64,000 nt of DNA from Isoetes taiwanensis (lineage: Eukaryota; Streptophyta; Lycopodiopsida; Isoetales; Isoetaceae), in contig JAJEKV010000171.1 in NCBI GenBank assembly GCA_021234155.1, positions 922,752-986,751 on the forward strand. The letters run 5' to 3'. The notes beneath the pieces are model-generated. The model saw only the letters and a list, made by a program, of their open reading frames with translations, was not told where the DNA came from and searched no databases. The position numbers were made by a program, and so were the translations under genes. Positions 12,237 to 24,200 of the stretch are shown here, one piece after another (the first letter of the stretch is position 1; every line of letters starts with the position of its first letter).

Positions 12237-13815
12237 AGATATGTGACATATGTGACATATGTGTCGTGAGAAGGTCGTGATGTTCCGTAAAGGCACCATC
12301 TTCATTGTGCCCTTAAGCCCCAAAGAAGCACGGAACTTTTAGTGTGAGCTTTTCTAATGGATTGAGCTTCATCCGTAATAATTCTAAACCACCTAATGTT
12401 CGACAAGGTGCCCCCCCTAGCCCGGGGTCAGCTTTTTTCATCCTCTTCGATGGCTTCAGAATTCGTAACAAATGGTTCCATATGTAGTAAGCACAATGTC
12501 GTCGGCTTACAAAGTTCAACACAATTTATTCTTCTCTCGATCTTCATGGTATATGTACAATGTGATAGCTTGACAGATGGTGCTACTTTTTCCTTCAATT
12601 CATGTTCCCATTGTTTTAAAAAGCGATTTAGGGCAAACAATCAAGGTGCTCCCCGCATTCTTCTACATTGTATCTTTGACGCTTTGGCGGTCTAGCCTTC
12701 AAAATCAAAGCAATTGCAGAGATTGTCTTTCCAAATCCCCTCGATAATTTGATAATTATAAACATATGAGTTCCCCCGACAATCTGCCTCGAAGTTCAGA
12801 TTTCTCCATCCAAGCAAGGGCAATACGCTTATATTACATCCCAACCATGTCAATTGCGCCTATAAAATATGAAATAATAATATATCTAGTCATACCCGGT
12901 GCTTCGTAAGTTCTATTGTTATCGTGTCATTGTCTAGATTTGCTTCTTCATCTCCCCGCAATTGTATTCTAATATTCTAACCAATTTATCAGTCCGGCTA
13001 TAATGGCTAATATGGGACTGCGGTAATAAATGAGTCTCAAATTTTGTAGCCGCGCGAATGCATTCTTATCAAGTTCTCGACCCCAAAAATAATCTCCAAA
13101 GGGACGAAGATATTCGTAGTTTTCCGATGGGGGTTGGCAAGGAGTATAGAAAATGATGCGCCATCTTTTAGAGAGCTTGATTCACGCTTGATAATCGAGC
13201 CATGCGCGCACAAAAGTTCAAAATTTAGAGGATATTATGCTAGACACTCCACCGATATTTCGTGGTGGATCTAGTTGGCTCTCAAGATAGTGTAGATTGG
13301 TTAGATAAGAAAGTCCTTGAGACCGCATTTCATTTCGCGGCTTGTGCAACCAAGTGGGCGGCTTGATTTGATAACCGATTCTCGCTGGATTTTTGTTTCA
13401 CCGGCCATTCCAAAAATCAACGCAGGCTAACATTTGCCTTGGCGATGGAATTGTGGAGAAAAAAAAAAGGTAAGATGCTTCGCTTATAGATTAAAATCAA
13501 TGCATGTGGAAATTTAGATACCAAGTATTGGGATAGTTCGCAGTTATGTCTTCTTCGCAAAAGGCCGGAGCAGTTTGTCAAGGCAAAGAATTTGCGTGAA
13601 TGATGTGGTTTCGCTTTGAGAGAGATATCCAAGGTAAAAATTTTACATCACCGGGCTAAGGGATCCTTCTCACCGGTGCCGGAAATTACAAAGTTGATGC
13701 AGATGCAAATGTTTTGCGTAAAGTTTTCGTCGCTTGGAGTCGATATTTGGTATTGAAGCAACTTAAATTCTATCTTTTGATATAACTATAATATGGTAGT
13801 TTTGAGCTCGATTAG
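12237..13815. other. Unassigned region
   Basis: It starts with three TATGTG-type units (12238-12270) related to the 28-bp repeat upstream. Beyond that, overlapping open frames on both strands (for example 12396-12695 plus, 12428-12640 minus) show no family motif I can name. No RNA gene is seen. Confidence 0.3.
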
Positions 13816-13821
13816 CTCCCC

Positions 13822-14191
13822 GGTTGATCCGTAATTTTTGAGCTCTAATTTAGCTTATGGTTGATCCGTAATTTTTGAGGCAATCGCCTTATGTATATAA
13901 GCATGATGTAGAATACAAAAACCGATATATGATATGATATAGATTTCAAAATCGCTTTTCAAAATGGAATTTGAAGATAAAAATATGAAGAAGATGAATA
14001 TGATCGATGGATATCAAGAAGATGAATGCCACGATGAATAAGGATATGACAATAATATTGCTTGTTTTAATTTGTATAGGCCTATTTGTGCTATGGGTAT
14101 TTTGAAAAAGCGATGAATTTAGTGATGGACATGGAGTTGGAGATGGTTGATCCGTAATTTTTGAGCTCATAATTTAGCTTCCGGGTTGATC
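13822..14191. repeat. Interspersed GGTTGATCCGTAATTTTTGA repeats
   Basis: The 20-mer GGTTGATCCGTAATTTTTGA occurs at 13822, 13859 and 14145, and a truncated GGTTGATCC at about 14182. It is accompanied by (AATTTAGCT) fragments. The 230 bp between the second and third copies is AT-rich with GATATGA and GAAGATGAA runs. The order suggests a tandem duplication later interrupted. Confidence 0.7.
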
Positions 14192-14639
14192 CAGAAAGAG
14201 AAAAAGAAGGAATTAGAAATGACATATGGATTTACCCCTAGAATTTCTACAACGAGAATATTGGGTAGTCAAAAAGTGGGACTCCCATATCCTCACCAAC
14301 ATCTTTAGAGAAGCAACAAAATGCAACTCAATGAGGAACTTGGTGTCCAAAGATAGTGGGAGAACCGCTTCGACGACTCTTTTGCAAATCCAAGGCATTA
14401 ATGTCCCATGTGTCAAAGCTGCCCGATCAAAATTTGCCTAAAAATGCCATCGCCCACCGGGCCGGCATCGCCACGATTAAAATGTCACCAAGAAATGTCG
14501 ACTGCCACGCAATTTGCTCGCGGATGCAAAATAATCAAGCTATGTTCAAGTGTTTTGAGGTATGCGATTTTAGGTTGTTACACAAAACTTGCTCGATTTT
14601 AGGTTGCTCGTAACAAAGATAGGTATACATAAATTTCAT

Positions 14640-14925
14640 AACCGACAAATGTCACGACAAATGTCACGACGTCGACGTCGCGACGCGACGCCATGTGACA
14701 TTACGTAACATAAGACACGCCAAGACGCATTTGCCACGCGGTAACGCCAGTCGCATGTGACCCGGATTTTGACCGTTGACTATACGCCGCATGCGACGCG
14801 GTTCACGTAACGCATTTACACGCCCAGACGCATTTCGTTGACTGTGTACCGCCAAGTCGTAGGTGACTTGGCATGTGACCGTTGACACTACGCCGCCGGC
14901 GACGCCACGCCGCATGCGACGCTAA
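14640..14925. repeat. GACGC-rich CpG cluster
   Basis: This is the second large GACGC block. It begins with two ACAAATGTCACGAC units, then GTCGACGTCGCGACGCGACG, and has several CGCCGCATGCGACGC strings and repeated TGACCGTTGAC units near 14773 and 14877. It shares words with the block at 10545-10862. It directly precedes a strong TATA-like motif at 14933. Confidence 0.7.
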
Positions 14926-14932
14926 AGATTTC

Positions 14933-14940
14933 TATATAAA
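14933..14940 (+). promoter_or_regulatory. TATA box candidate after GACGC cluster
   Basis: TATATAAA matches the plant TATA consensus and sits about 10 bp after the last GCATGCGACGC unit. Downstream is a pyrimidine-rich leader and an ATG at 15041 that is followed quickly by stops. A promoter of a decayed element fits; no transcript evidence is available. Confidence 0.45.
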
Positions 14941-15231
14941 CAACTTTTTCTACCTTCATTGTTATTTTTTTTCGCCCTCTTCCAAAATTCTTTTGGTGTT
15001 CTTCTTTTAACCATATCTTATACTTGTTGTCGCCTCTACATGGATCACCATGGTCATCGCAGATGATCGACCGAGATGGCCAGAGACGATTGATGTCGTT
15101 TTTACCACCGTGGAGGTCGGATATGCGAACCGCCACATGTAAGTTAATGATTCTTGTATTTAGTAGCCTAGACATATATAAACTAGGAGAGGACGGTAAT
15201 CGCGAGTAGTAAAAAAAAAACGCAGTGTTTT

Positions 15232-15502
15232 TTGTCAAGGACACTACCTGGCCGCCTCCACCTTGAGTGGAGAGGACCAGTGTGTGCCAGCCCAAACTCA
15301 CCTTCATACCTTACTAAGTACAATGTAGATTACAAAATTGAGGTGTCGCAGAAGTCAAGGTCATATGTCGACTTCACCTTGAGTGGAGGGGACTCTATGT
15401 ATCTGGCTAGCTGCCTCCAAAAGATCTTTATTGAAATTGAAACTTATATAAGGGTCGCATTCTGAAAGGGCATGGTCGGCTTCACCTTGAGTGGAGAGGA
15501 CT
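15232..15502 (+). repeat. Three ~110-bp repeats with CACCTTGAGTGGAGAGGAC
   Basis: CACCTTGAGTGGAGAGGAC (or GGGGAC) occurs at about 15258, 15376 and 15483, each preceded by CAAGG.CA and GGCCG/GTCGRCTTC-type sequence. The same unit, in a better-preserved form with a following GTTCAAGTCCAC, is found at 31.7-32.7 kb. The spacing of 107-118 bp is close to that array. Together they look like one short repeat family, possibly tRNA-derived. Confidence 0.65.
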
Positions 15503-15532
15503 ACGGTCCCGCCCACCTCGGCCCATTTAGGA

Positions 15533-15564
15533 TTTAGGGTTTAGGGTTTAGGGTTTAGGGTTTA
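15533..15564 (+). repeat. Interstitial telomere-type tract (TTTAGGG)4
   Basis: Four perfect TTTAGGG units plus TTTA follow directly after the three short repeats. TTTAGGG is the usual plant telomere unit. So short a tract is more likely an interstitial relic or chance slippage than a chromosome end. Confidence 0.85.
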
Positions 15565-17080
15565 TACTACCATATATTGTATCTATCACACTGCTCAAAC
15601 TATTGTGCAAGATATAGTACTTACCTTTTGTAATTGGCGAGGGACAAAATAGTTTGGCATTGTAAAAGATGTATGGGGCTGAAGAGACGACTTAGAACGG
15701 TTGTTGAAGACCATCCGATAAGATTTGGTACATTTGAACAACCCACCGATCCGATGCTCGCCATGGATATCAGTTGGTATACAATTATTATTTGTTTTTT
15801 TTTTTTTTTTTAGAGTATCTCCCCAGCTTTTAAGTATATATTCAAGATGTTTATGATATCTAAATATGTAGGTAGATGATGCCGATGTCTCCTCCAAACT
15901 AGATGTGGATTTTGGTTTAATGTTGTCCATAGAGGCATATGAAACCGGCAAGAACTGATTCATCAATAATGTGGATGGGTGCCGCCAACGCCGAAAGTGT
16001 TCCCCGCTGAAAGAACACGGCGGGCTACAATCATGAGAACATTGCATGTGTCGCGACATTTCCCAAGAACGCTTTGGCCTCACCGCCTCGAAAGGAAATT
16101 CCCCAAGAATTGCAAAGATTAGTCCGACCCTTTGTTAGGCAATCGCAAGACATTTGGCTTGTGGCCGTAGACTTACCTATCCCTATGGATCAAGAATTTG
16201 CTTATTGGGGAAGAAGATACATCATTATGCGGAGCCGCATTTGTCCGTAAGCCGATTCGCCTTTATCTCCCAAGACGCCGATAGAAGTGGAGCGAGATAC
16301 CCACATTCCATTAATGCCATATGCAGTCCCGAAAGTACGATTGGAAAACTTGGCAAACTTTGACTAAATATGCTTGGCGATGAGGATTTATGGAATGAAT
16401 TCCAATGTCGCTACCGATAGTCGGGGGGCATGTGATGAGGAGTTGAAGTTTATTGATGGTCGGCCAGGGGTTCATGGCAATATTGCGGTGGTTCATCAAC
16501 AGCTTCTATTGACAACCGTGAGCGATGCAATTGTGAATTTTAGAGTGTCAAGGAGGGGAGGAAGATTTTTTACAAGATCCGTAAAAAGCGATATATCATG
16601 GTGTGTGCTATTAAAAGCATAAACATTGAGATGAGTTATTCATCAACTATCGCTATGATAGACCTCTCCCATTTGAGATGGAACAATAGTATTGTTGTAC
16701 TAAAAAAAAAGGAATAAAGAGGTTTTTTTTTTTTTTTTAATATGTTTTTGTCATTCGTGAGTCTATACAAATGGTTGTATGTATTTTATACTTATTACAT
16801 TATTTGACATGATGGTTAATACGCTACTCCCCGGTTAATGAACTCATTCAGAGCGCCTCTCCATCCCGATCCATTAGTTCTAAGTTACGTGCAAAGGGAA
16901 ACCTATCGCCGTGAATTTCAAGCCGAGAGCGCACCAATATGAAGATATTGCATACCATCAATATGAAGAGGATGAAACTATTGACTAACCCGAGAACGGT
17001 TTTCGTGACGAGCCGATGCTCGATATGTTGCACGCCTTCAAGAATTACCCGATATTGATTTAGATGATGTCGAGGATGGT
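15565..17080. other. Unassigned region, possibly decayed transposon coding sequence
   Basis: A minus-strand frame of 162 codons at 15595-16083 and plus-strand frames at 16154-16363 and 16374-16622 overlap with no recognisable domain. The region contains poly-T and poly-A tracts at 15788-15812 and 16720-16740. Its position directly before the TNP2-like relic makes it a candidate for the 5' part of the same element, but I cannot show that. Confidence 0.3.
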
Positions 17081-20000
17081 GGTGGAGAGGATATGGTAGA
17101 AGATGTGGGATACCCTTCGAGGATTGGTCGTGATCGACGATGACCCTATTGTTATCGGGCGTAAACGCAGCTTATTTCCCCGCCCTCAACCTCTCGCTTG
17201 TCGGCAAGTTCAAGCATTCTCAATCTCCAAACCAAGTTCAAGTGGAGCAATGCAAGTGTCTCGCTTCTATTGAGGTGACATACTTATCAAGTCTTTCTAT
17301 CTTACCACCATCTCCATCTTTTATCTTACCACTCTTAGATGCGCAGTTATTGCACGAGAAGATCCTTCCAGAGAAGAACAATATGCCTACCGACATGATC
17401 TCAAGTTAAGAAAATGATTCAAGCCGAATCGCCTTGGTTATAAAGTCATACATGCATGTCCAAATGATTGTATGATCTTCTATCCCCCGCCGAAAGCATG
17501 AGAAGTCCACTCATTGTCTCGTATGTAATGAACCGAGATACGTGAATGACCTAAAGGGAAAAACGGTACCTCGTAAGGTTATTCGACACTTTCCAATAAT
17601 CCCAAGGTATATGCATCACCACTTCTTACAAATAGTTGTAAATTCACTTATTTTCTGGTACTTATATGTTGCCTATAATTTATTCTATAGGTTAAAGTTG
17701 ATGTTCCGCTGTAAAGACATTGGCTAGCCTAATGGATTTCACGGCTACACATGCATCTAGTGGATGATGTGATGCGAGTCCCGAGCGACAAGCAGCTTTT
17801 GAAGCATGTCGATGCGACATGGCCCCGACTTTGAAAAAGAACCACGAAACGGGCGCTTGGGCCTGGCCACCGATGGCGAAACCCATATGGTACACAATCG
17901 ACCGCATGGTCTACATGGCCGCTGATGATAGTGAACTACAACATACCCCCATGGTTGTTGATGAAGAGTGGGCACATTATGATGACTTTATTGATACCGG
18001 GAAGAAAAACCAAGTAATTTAGATGTGTACCTAAGAATAATTGTGGATGAGTTACTCCCTTTGTGGAACACGTATTCAGGTCTACGATGCCCATAAAAAT
18101 GACGCTTTTAATCTTAGAGGTATACTATTGTGGACTATGCATGACTTTCCCCGGGTTTGCCGAAAGTGTTCTGGGTTTAAGACATCGGGCACTTCCCTTG
18201 CATGATATGTGGGGAAAAGTTGCAGCACCGCCACTCTAAGCATCCAAGAAAGTAGTATACGAGGGTTTTAGGAAGTATTTGCCGCCACGCACCCCCCTTC
18301 GTAAAGCAAATAAGGTACAATTCAAAGGGCAATCAGACTATACGTAACCACCAAGCGTAATTACCATACGAAATGGGGTGAGCGCTGGGATAAGAAGGAA
18401 GAGGGGAAAATCCGCAAGGGGAAATCCGTGAGGGGGCACCTGTAGAATGAGGAGGTCGAGCCACCTAGACAAAGGAGGATGAGGAATTATACAAAGGGTG
18501 GCGCAGGAAGCCGCTGAGGAGGAAGTCTTTATCGCCAATATGAAAAGGAAGTCCTGCTTTTTATAGACTACCATATTGGACCGACCTATTGATTCAACAC
18601 CTTTTAGACCCGATGCATATCTTCAAGAACGGGAAACTCTTTATGGAAGCATGTATTTGGTCAAAAAGACACAACAAATGCCGTGATGGACCTTAAGGTA
18701 AGTAATACAAAGAAAGAGGCATGGATCCGAGGTGAAGGGCAACCACTTCCTCCGCAAAAAATGGGTTATTGCTAGGTCTGACCATCGAAGCTATTTATGA
18801 TGATTTAAGGGCCCTTAGAACACCAACCGGTTACATGCAATCATTAAGTAACCGCATTCACAAGTAGTGGGAGCCGACCGGGTTTAAAGTCCCATGATCG
18901 CATAAGTTCTTGCATGTAAGCAATTGAAGTCCACATATATATGCACTACTATAAAATGTAACCCATAACTTATATTTGGTGTTTGATCATGCGCTTCTTC
19001 ATGCCCCCGACCTTTAGGGAGTTTTAGACAAGGGACCATTGAGGCAATAAGTGCCCTATCAAAGGTCATAAGGTTGTTACCCATGTTGATTTAGTGGTCC
19101 CCCGCCTATTTTATTTGTGGCTAAGTTTTTGTTTTGGACCTCATAGGTGGATGTGTAAAAACTATACCGAAAAGATCTAAATTGAAGAGATGAAAGTGAA
19201 AATGGCAGAGGCATGTTGCTTGTTGGAGAAGGAGTTTCCTACGAGCTTTTGACACCAAACCCATCTTTTGGTACATCTTATTGAGGAAGTGGAGCTCATG
19301 GAACCGCATACATGCCGATGGATGTTTTTCTTGGAAAGGTTTATGAAGGTATTGAAGGATATGGTGCGCCAAAGAGCACGCCCCGGCGGTAGTATGGCGA
19401 GGGATGGCTTGGCGAAAGAGTCACTTTTCTATATGACGTAATATATTTCCGCCAGACATCCGTGATGCACCTCGCTATGGAGTGATGAAGGGGACGAAGA
19501 TTGTGGGGGTAGTGGCGTAAGGCAATGGTATGCGTAAGTCATTTCCTCACCGATATGATCATTAAGGTTAATCAATTTCTTCTTTACAATTCGCACCAAT
19601 GGCAAAATGGATTGCTCGTTATGAGAACGCAAAGGAAGAAATGGAAGAGAAGAGGCATGAATGGAGACGACATAATAGACGAGCCCCCGCACTCGATGGA
19701 TATGAACCCTTGCCGACAAGATGGAAAGAGAATGGGTACTACAGCTTTGACCGATGCATATCACAAGGGGAGTATATTACAGCCTACTTTAATGGGGCAT
19801 ACGACAAGGTGTCATGAAAAGGTAGTTGCAACAAATTATGTTGATGTCGAAATCGAAAGTATTTTCTTTTGATGTTATTGTATCTATTGACATTAATGGT
19901 GCTTTTGACAAGATATATCTTACCCTCGATATGGTGGCATGGGACCCACTATCGCGGTGAGTTCTCTTGACATACACAGAAGACTTGTGATCATGAGTCA

Positions 20001-20270
20001 TGGCATCATTCACGATGGAGTTTCAATCAAGTGTTGCCGATCGTAATCGCCGAAGCCACCGTGATTGGGTCGGAGGTTAAAGACTATAATGGAGGTGGAT
20101 GTTGGTGGCAATTTTAAGACCTTCATATTCGATGTCGATTGGTTTGACCTTCAATTAAGGGGCCAGCCTACAAGAAAGTATGATAGAACAAGTGGCTTTT
20201 TCACCGGCCAACTCTAGCAAGATGTACCCCGGTAGTGAGACGCTTTGTCCTTCCGCATAACCGTGAACAG
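17080..20270 (+). pseudogene. CACTA (En/Spm) TNP2-type transposase relic with DUF4218- and DUF4216-like parts
   Basis: Short plus-strand pieces in shifting frames match the TNP2 transposase family in order. They are: HACPNDC-like sequence near 17453-17475; VIRHFPIIPR near 17578-17607; LGLATDGE near 17857; YDAHK..AFNLRGILLWTMHDFPG near 18083-18160; SKHPRK and LPPRHP near 18238-18292; and LLDPMHIFKN near 18600-18632. DUF4218-like sequence follows at about 19190-19410 (ACCLLEKEFPTSF, MVHLIEEVEL-like, RWMFFLERFMKVLK, RARPGGSMA). A DUF4216-like piece (FIFDVDWFDL) lies near 20127. This domain order is usual for plant CACTA TNP2 proteins, which cut and join element ends in the nucleus. Dozens of stops and frame changes break it, so it cannot make an active enzyme. 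No matching CACTA termini were found around it. Some gaps may be introns. Confidence 0.85.
19170..19420 (+). pseudogene. DUF4218-like domain of the TNP2 relic
   Basis: This is the best-preserved piece of the CACTA relic. The plus-strand frames read ..EACCLLEKEFPTSF.., then ..EEVELMEPHTCRWMFFLERF.. and ..LKDMVRQRARPGGSMARDG... They align in order with the DUF4218 consensus (LEMYFPPAFFD, HLVEEI.L.GPV..RWMYPFER, LK.YVRN.ARPEGSIAE). Two frame changes separate the blocks. The function of the domain within the transposase is not known to me beyond its constant association with TNP2. Confidence 0.8.
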
Positions 20271-21214
20271 TACACACATACACATATCCACTTCAAAATT
20301 TAGACCATCAATATCAATCTCACGCCCAAATTTCTTTGACCAGATTTTTTCTTTTTTACCGATCGACAAGACCCAACATGGTGGTTTATCATACAAACTA
20401 CACCGAGGGGACGCCAATATTCCAAGGTGTTGTGCTAGAGGAGTCAATAACGCCCTCAAGAGCCCTCCGCAGATCAAGGCATTCAAACTCACCGAAAACG
20501 AGCATCAAGAGGTTGGACCACCAGCCTCATGCAAAGATCTTACACCGTGAGCAATTCCACTAAATACGATGTACTTCGTGCATTTTAATACAAATGTTGG
20601 TAATGCTAACAATGACGAATTCCTAGTTAGCACCTAGAGGAGACGATCATTAAATTCTATATGTCAAATATTATGCACATCCTCGCAATCCTTCCTCGAT
20701 AGGCTATGTCTATTGGTCTTCGTGGTGCAATAAAACCCATTCAATTCAATTTTTTTTCTCCCCCCCCCCCTTTGGTATATACATTATATCTGAGGAATAA
20801 AGAACGGCCGAACATGGGCTCAAAGAAGCCACATAGGCTCAAGCATTGCCTCTAGACTAGAACATGCAAAGAGTCTTCAATGGTATCTTAGTTACTCCGA
20901 TTTTCTAACCTTAAACCAAAGGCCACCACCAAGTTAACCCGATCATTGCTTAATTTGATGCTATCCACTAGCTTTCTCGCTGTGGATCACCGCTTCTACC
21001 TTTCAAACAGATAATAATAATGGTATTTTGTAGGGTGAACAAGTCCAAATACATAGAGTGAACCATGAGGAGCCTACGATGTTGAACGTAGGCGCTTGCA
21101 TTTCCCTTAGGGTCTAACATGCTACCTAGGTTCAAACAAGCCTCTTAGGCTCAAGCATTGTCTAGGCTCAAACATGCCCCAGTATCAAACATGTACACAA
21201 CAAAAATAAAAATA
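20271..21214. other. No recognisable gene
   Basis: It contains a poly-T/poly-C tract (about 20750-20770) and repeated phrases such as CATGGGCTCAAAGAAGCC, AGGCTCAAGCATTG and GGTTCAAACAAGCC between 20813 and 21180, suggesting a degenerate short repeat. No CACTA terminus is visible here although the TNP2 relic ends just upstream. Confidence 0.4.
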
Positions 21215-21296
21215 GTTTAAACGACGTCGCTATAACAAATAACGTCGCATGCGACGTATTGACGTCGCATGCGACGTACACAGCGACGTTTAAAAC
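21215..21296. repeat. Palindromic GTCGCATGCGAC cluster bordering the tandem array
   Basis: Two perfect copies of the 16-bp palindrome ACGTCGCATGCGACGT lie at 21242-21257 and 21262-21277. They sit inside a larger imperfect inverted repeat: TTTAAACGACGTCGCT on the left (21216-21231) against AGCGACGTTTAAA on the right (21282-21294), differing by a 3-bp insertion. The whole 80 bp could fold into a cruciform. It lies within 10-90 bp of the first monomer of the 1.1-kb tandem array. Confidence 0.85.
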
Positions 21297-21299
21297 TCA

Positions 21300-24200
21300 T
21301 TTCTTAGTTGGGTTAACATGAGTGGTCTTCTGGTCACAGAACTTGGTCCCGAGGGCAACGTCGACGTTCTGAGTCCATTGGCAGAGTCAAATCGCGATTC
21401 CGGAGAGGGGAGGTCGCCCGTCCGTCCCCAGGGCCTTGGGGAGAGGAAATTCGGGGCAAGCAGCTTCCGGGGGGATTTTAGGGTCCGTGGATCCAAGGCC
21501 AACACCCCCACTCCACGCCAAGTCACTTCCGCTGCAAGGTCCCGCCTCCCGACCGACAAGGAGAGGGCCTCCAAAACGTAAACCCCGCGGGCTGCCGTGT
21601 TCTAGAAGGGTTTGGCGCTTTGGGGGCCGAGACTTGGTCTGTTGCACTTGGGACCTGGCCGAAGCCGCAGCCGTGAATACGGAGCAAGGGGAACCGACGG
21701 AGCGAGTTTGGGCCTGTCCTCCCCCGATGTGGCAAGTAGAAGTCTGGGGGCTTTTGGTGCTGGCAAGACATTCATAAATTCGCAATTAATGCATTGTACC
21801 TAAAATAAATTCTGATTTTTTGCCACCTGAATCCTAATCCATTTCCAAAGACACAGCCCAATTTTTCAAATTTTCTGAGAAGGTCTAGGTCAAAGGGTTA
21901 GCATTAGAACCGCCGGGGCAGCCCGCTGCAGTGGCAACCGAGCCGCACCCTTCCCCAAGTCAAACGAGGCCGACCTTGCAGGATCCCTCACAAGAGGGGA
22001 GAGTCCCGACCCCAAGAGGCGGATCCAAAAGTTCCCGAGGCAGCCCTTCCCTCGGCAGCCGCCCCTGGGGTCGCACGCTTAATGACCACCCTCCCGAGCC
22101 CGCCTCCCCTATCCCACCGCTGATCCTCCGCTCAGGCCCCCTCTTCGAAGGCCCAAAAGATTCCAGATCGGGTCCGAGAACTTGTCAAACCACTGGCGCC
22201 CCGAGGTCGGCCTTTGTAGAAACCAAGCAGTTGTCTTGTCGCTCGGCACCGGGAGGTTCCTAATGGCAAATCGACCCCGCCAAATCGTCCTAATGGCTTA
22301 AATTACCCTAGGGAGCAAGTTACAAGGTCGGTTTTGCAAAAGAAAGAAACACTCACGCCTCCACGACAAGATCCCGCATCCACATCCTAGGCCAATTGAC
22401 TACGAGTGTGATGGAAGTGAGCTACTTTGGCGCTTTGGAGGTCGGGTGGTCTTCCGCCACGGAACTTGGTCCCCGTGGCAACGCCGACGCTCGAGTCCAT
22501 TGGCAGAGTCAAATCGCGATTCCGAGAGGGGAGGTCGCCTCGGCCCGGCCCCTGTGGCCTTGGGGAGAGGAAATTCGGGGCAAGCAGCCCGGGATTTTAG
22601 GGTCCGCGGATCAAGGCCAACACCCCCACTCCACGCCAAGTCACGGGCAAGGTCCCGCCCGACCGACAGGAGAGGGCCTCCAAAACGAAAACCCCGTGGG
22701 TTGCCGTGTTCTAGAAGGGTTTGGCGCTTTTGGGGGCCGAGACTTGGTCTCAAGCTGCACTTGGGACCCGGCCGGTGAAGCTGCGCAGGTGAATACGGAG
22801 CAAGGGGAACCGACGGAGCGGAGTTTGGGCCTGTCCTCCTCCCGATGTGGCAAGTAGAAGTCGGGGGCTTTGCAGCAAGCAAGACATTCATAAATTCGCA
22901 ATTAATGCATTGTACCTAAAAATAAATTCTGATTTTTGCCACCGAATCCTAATCCATTTCCAAAGACACAGCCCAATTTTCAAATTTTCTGAGAAGGTCT
23001 AGGTCAAAGGGTTAGATTAGAACGGCCGGGCAGCCCAAGCAGGCAACCGAGCCGCACCCTTCCCCAAGTCAAACGAGGCCAGACCTTGCAGGGATCCTCA
23101 CAAGAGGGGAGAGTCCTGACCCCAAGAGGCTGGATCCAAAAGTTCCCCGAGGCAGCCTTCCCCGGGCAGCCGCCCCTGGGCCGCACGCTTAATGACCACC
23201 TCCCGAGCCCTGCTCTATCCCACCGCTGATCCTCCGCTCAGGCCCCTCTTCGAAGGCCCAAAAGATTCCGATCGGGTCCGAGAACTTGTCAAACCGCTGG
23301 GGCCCCCGAGGTCGGCCTTTGTAGAAACCGGCAGTTGTCTTGTCGCTCGCACCGGGAGGCTCCTAATGGCAAATCGACCGCCAAATCGTCCTAATGGCTA
23401 AATTACCCTAGGGAGCAAGTTACAAGGTCGGTTTTGCAAAAGAAAGAAACACTCACGCCTCCCACGACAAGATCCCGCATCCACATCCTAGGCCAATTGA
23501 CTACGAAGTGTGATGGAAGTGAGCTACTTTGGCGCTTCTTGGAGGTCGGGTGGTCTTCGCCACGGAACTTGGTCCCCGTGGCAACGCCGACGCTCGAGTC
23601 CATTGGCAGAGTCAAATCGCGACCTCCGGAGAGGGGAGGTCGCCCGTCCGGCCCCCGTGGCCTTGGGAGAGGAAATTCGGGGCAAGCAGCCCGGGGATTT
23701 TAGGGTCCGTGGATTTCAAGGCCAACACCCCCACTCCACGCCAAGTCACGCTGCCAGCAAGGTCCCGCCGAACCGACAAGGAGAGGGCCTCCAAAACGAA
23801 AACCCCGTGGGCTGCCGTGTTCTAGAAGGGTTTGCGCTTTTGGGGCCGACTTGGTCCGCTTGCACTTGGGACTCGGGCCGAGAAGCCGCAGCCGGTGAAT
23901 ACGGAGCAAGGGGAACCGACGGAGCGGAGTTTGGGCCTGTCCTCCTCCCGATGTGGCAAGTAGAAGTCGGGGGCGCTTTTGCAAAGGCAAGACATTCATA
24001 AATTCGCAATTAATGCATTGTAACTAAAATAAATTCTGATTTTTTGCCACCGAATCCTAATCCATTTCCAAAGACACAGCCCCAATTTTCAAAATTTTCG
24101 AGAAGGTCTAGGTCAAAGGGTTAGCATTAGAACGGCCGGGGCAGCCCGCTGGTGGCAACCGAGCCGCACCCTTCCCCAAGTCAAACGAGGCCAGACCTTG

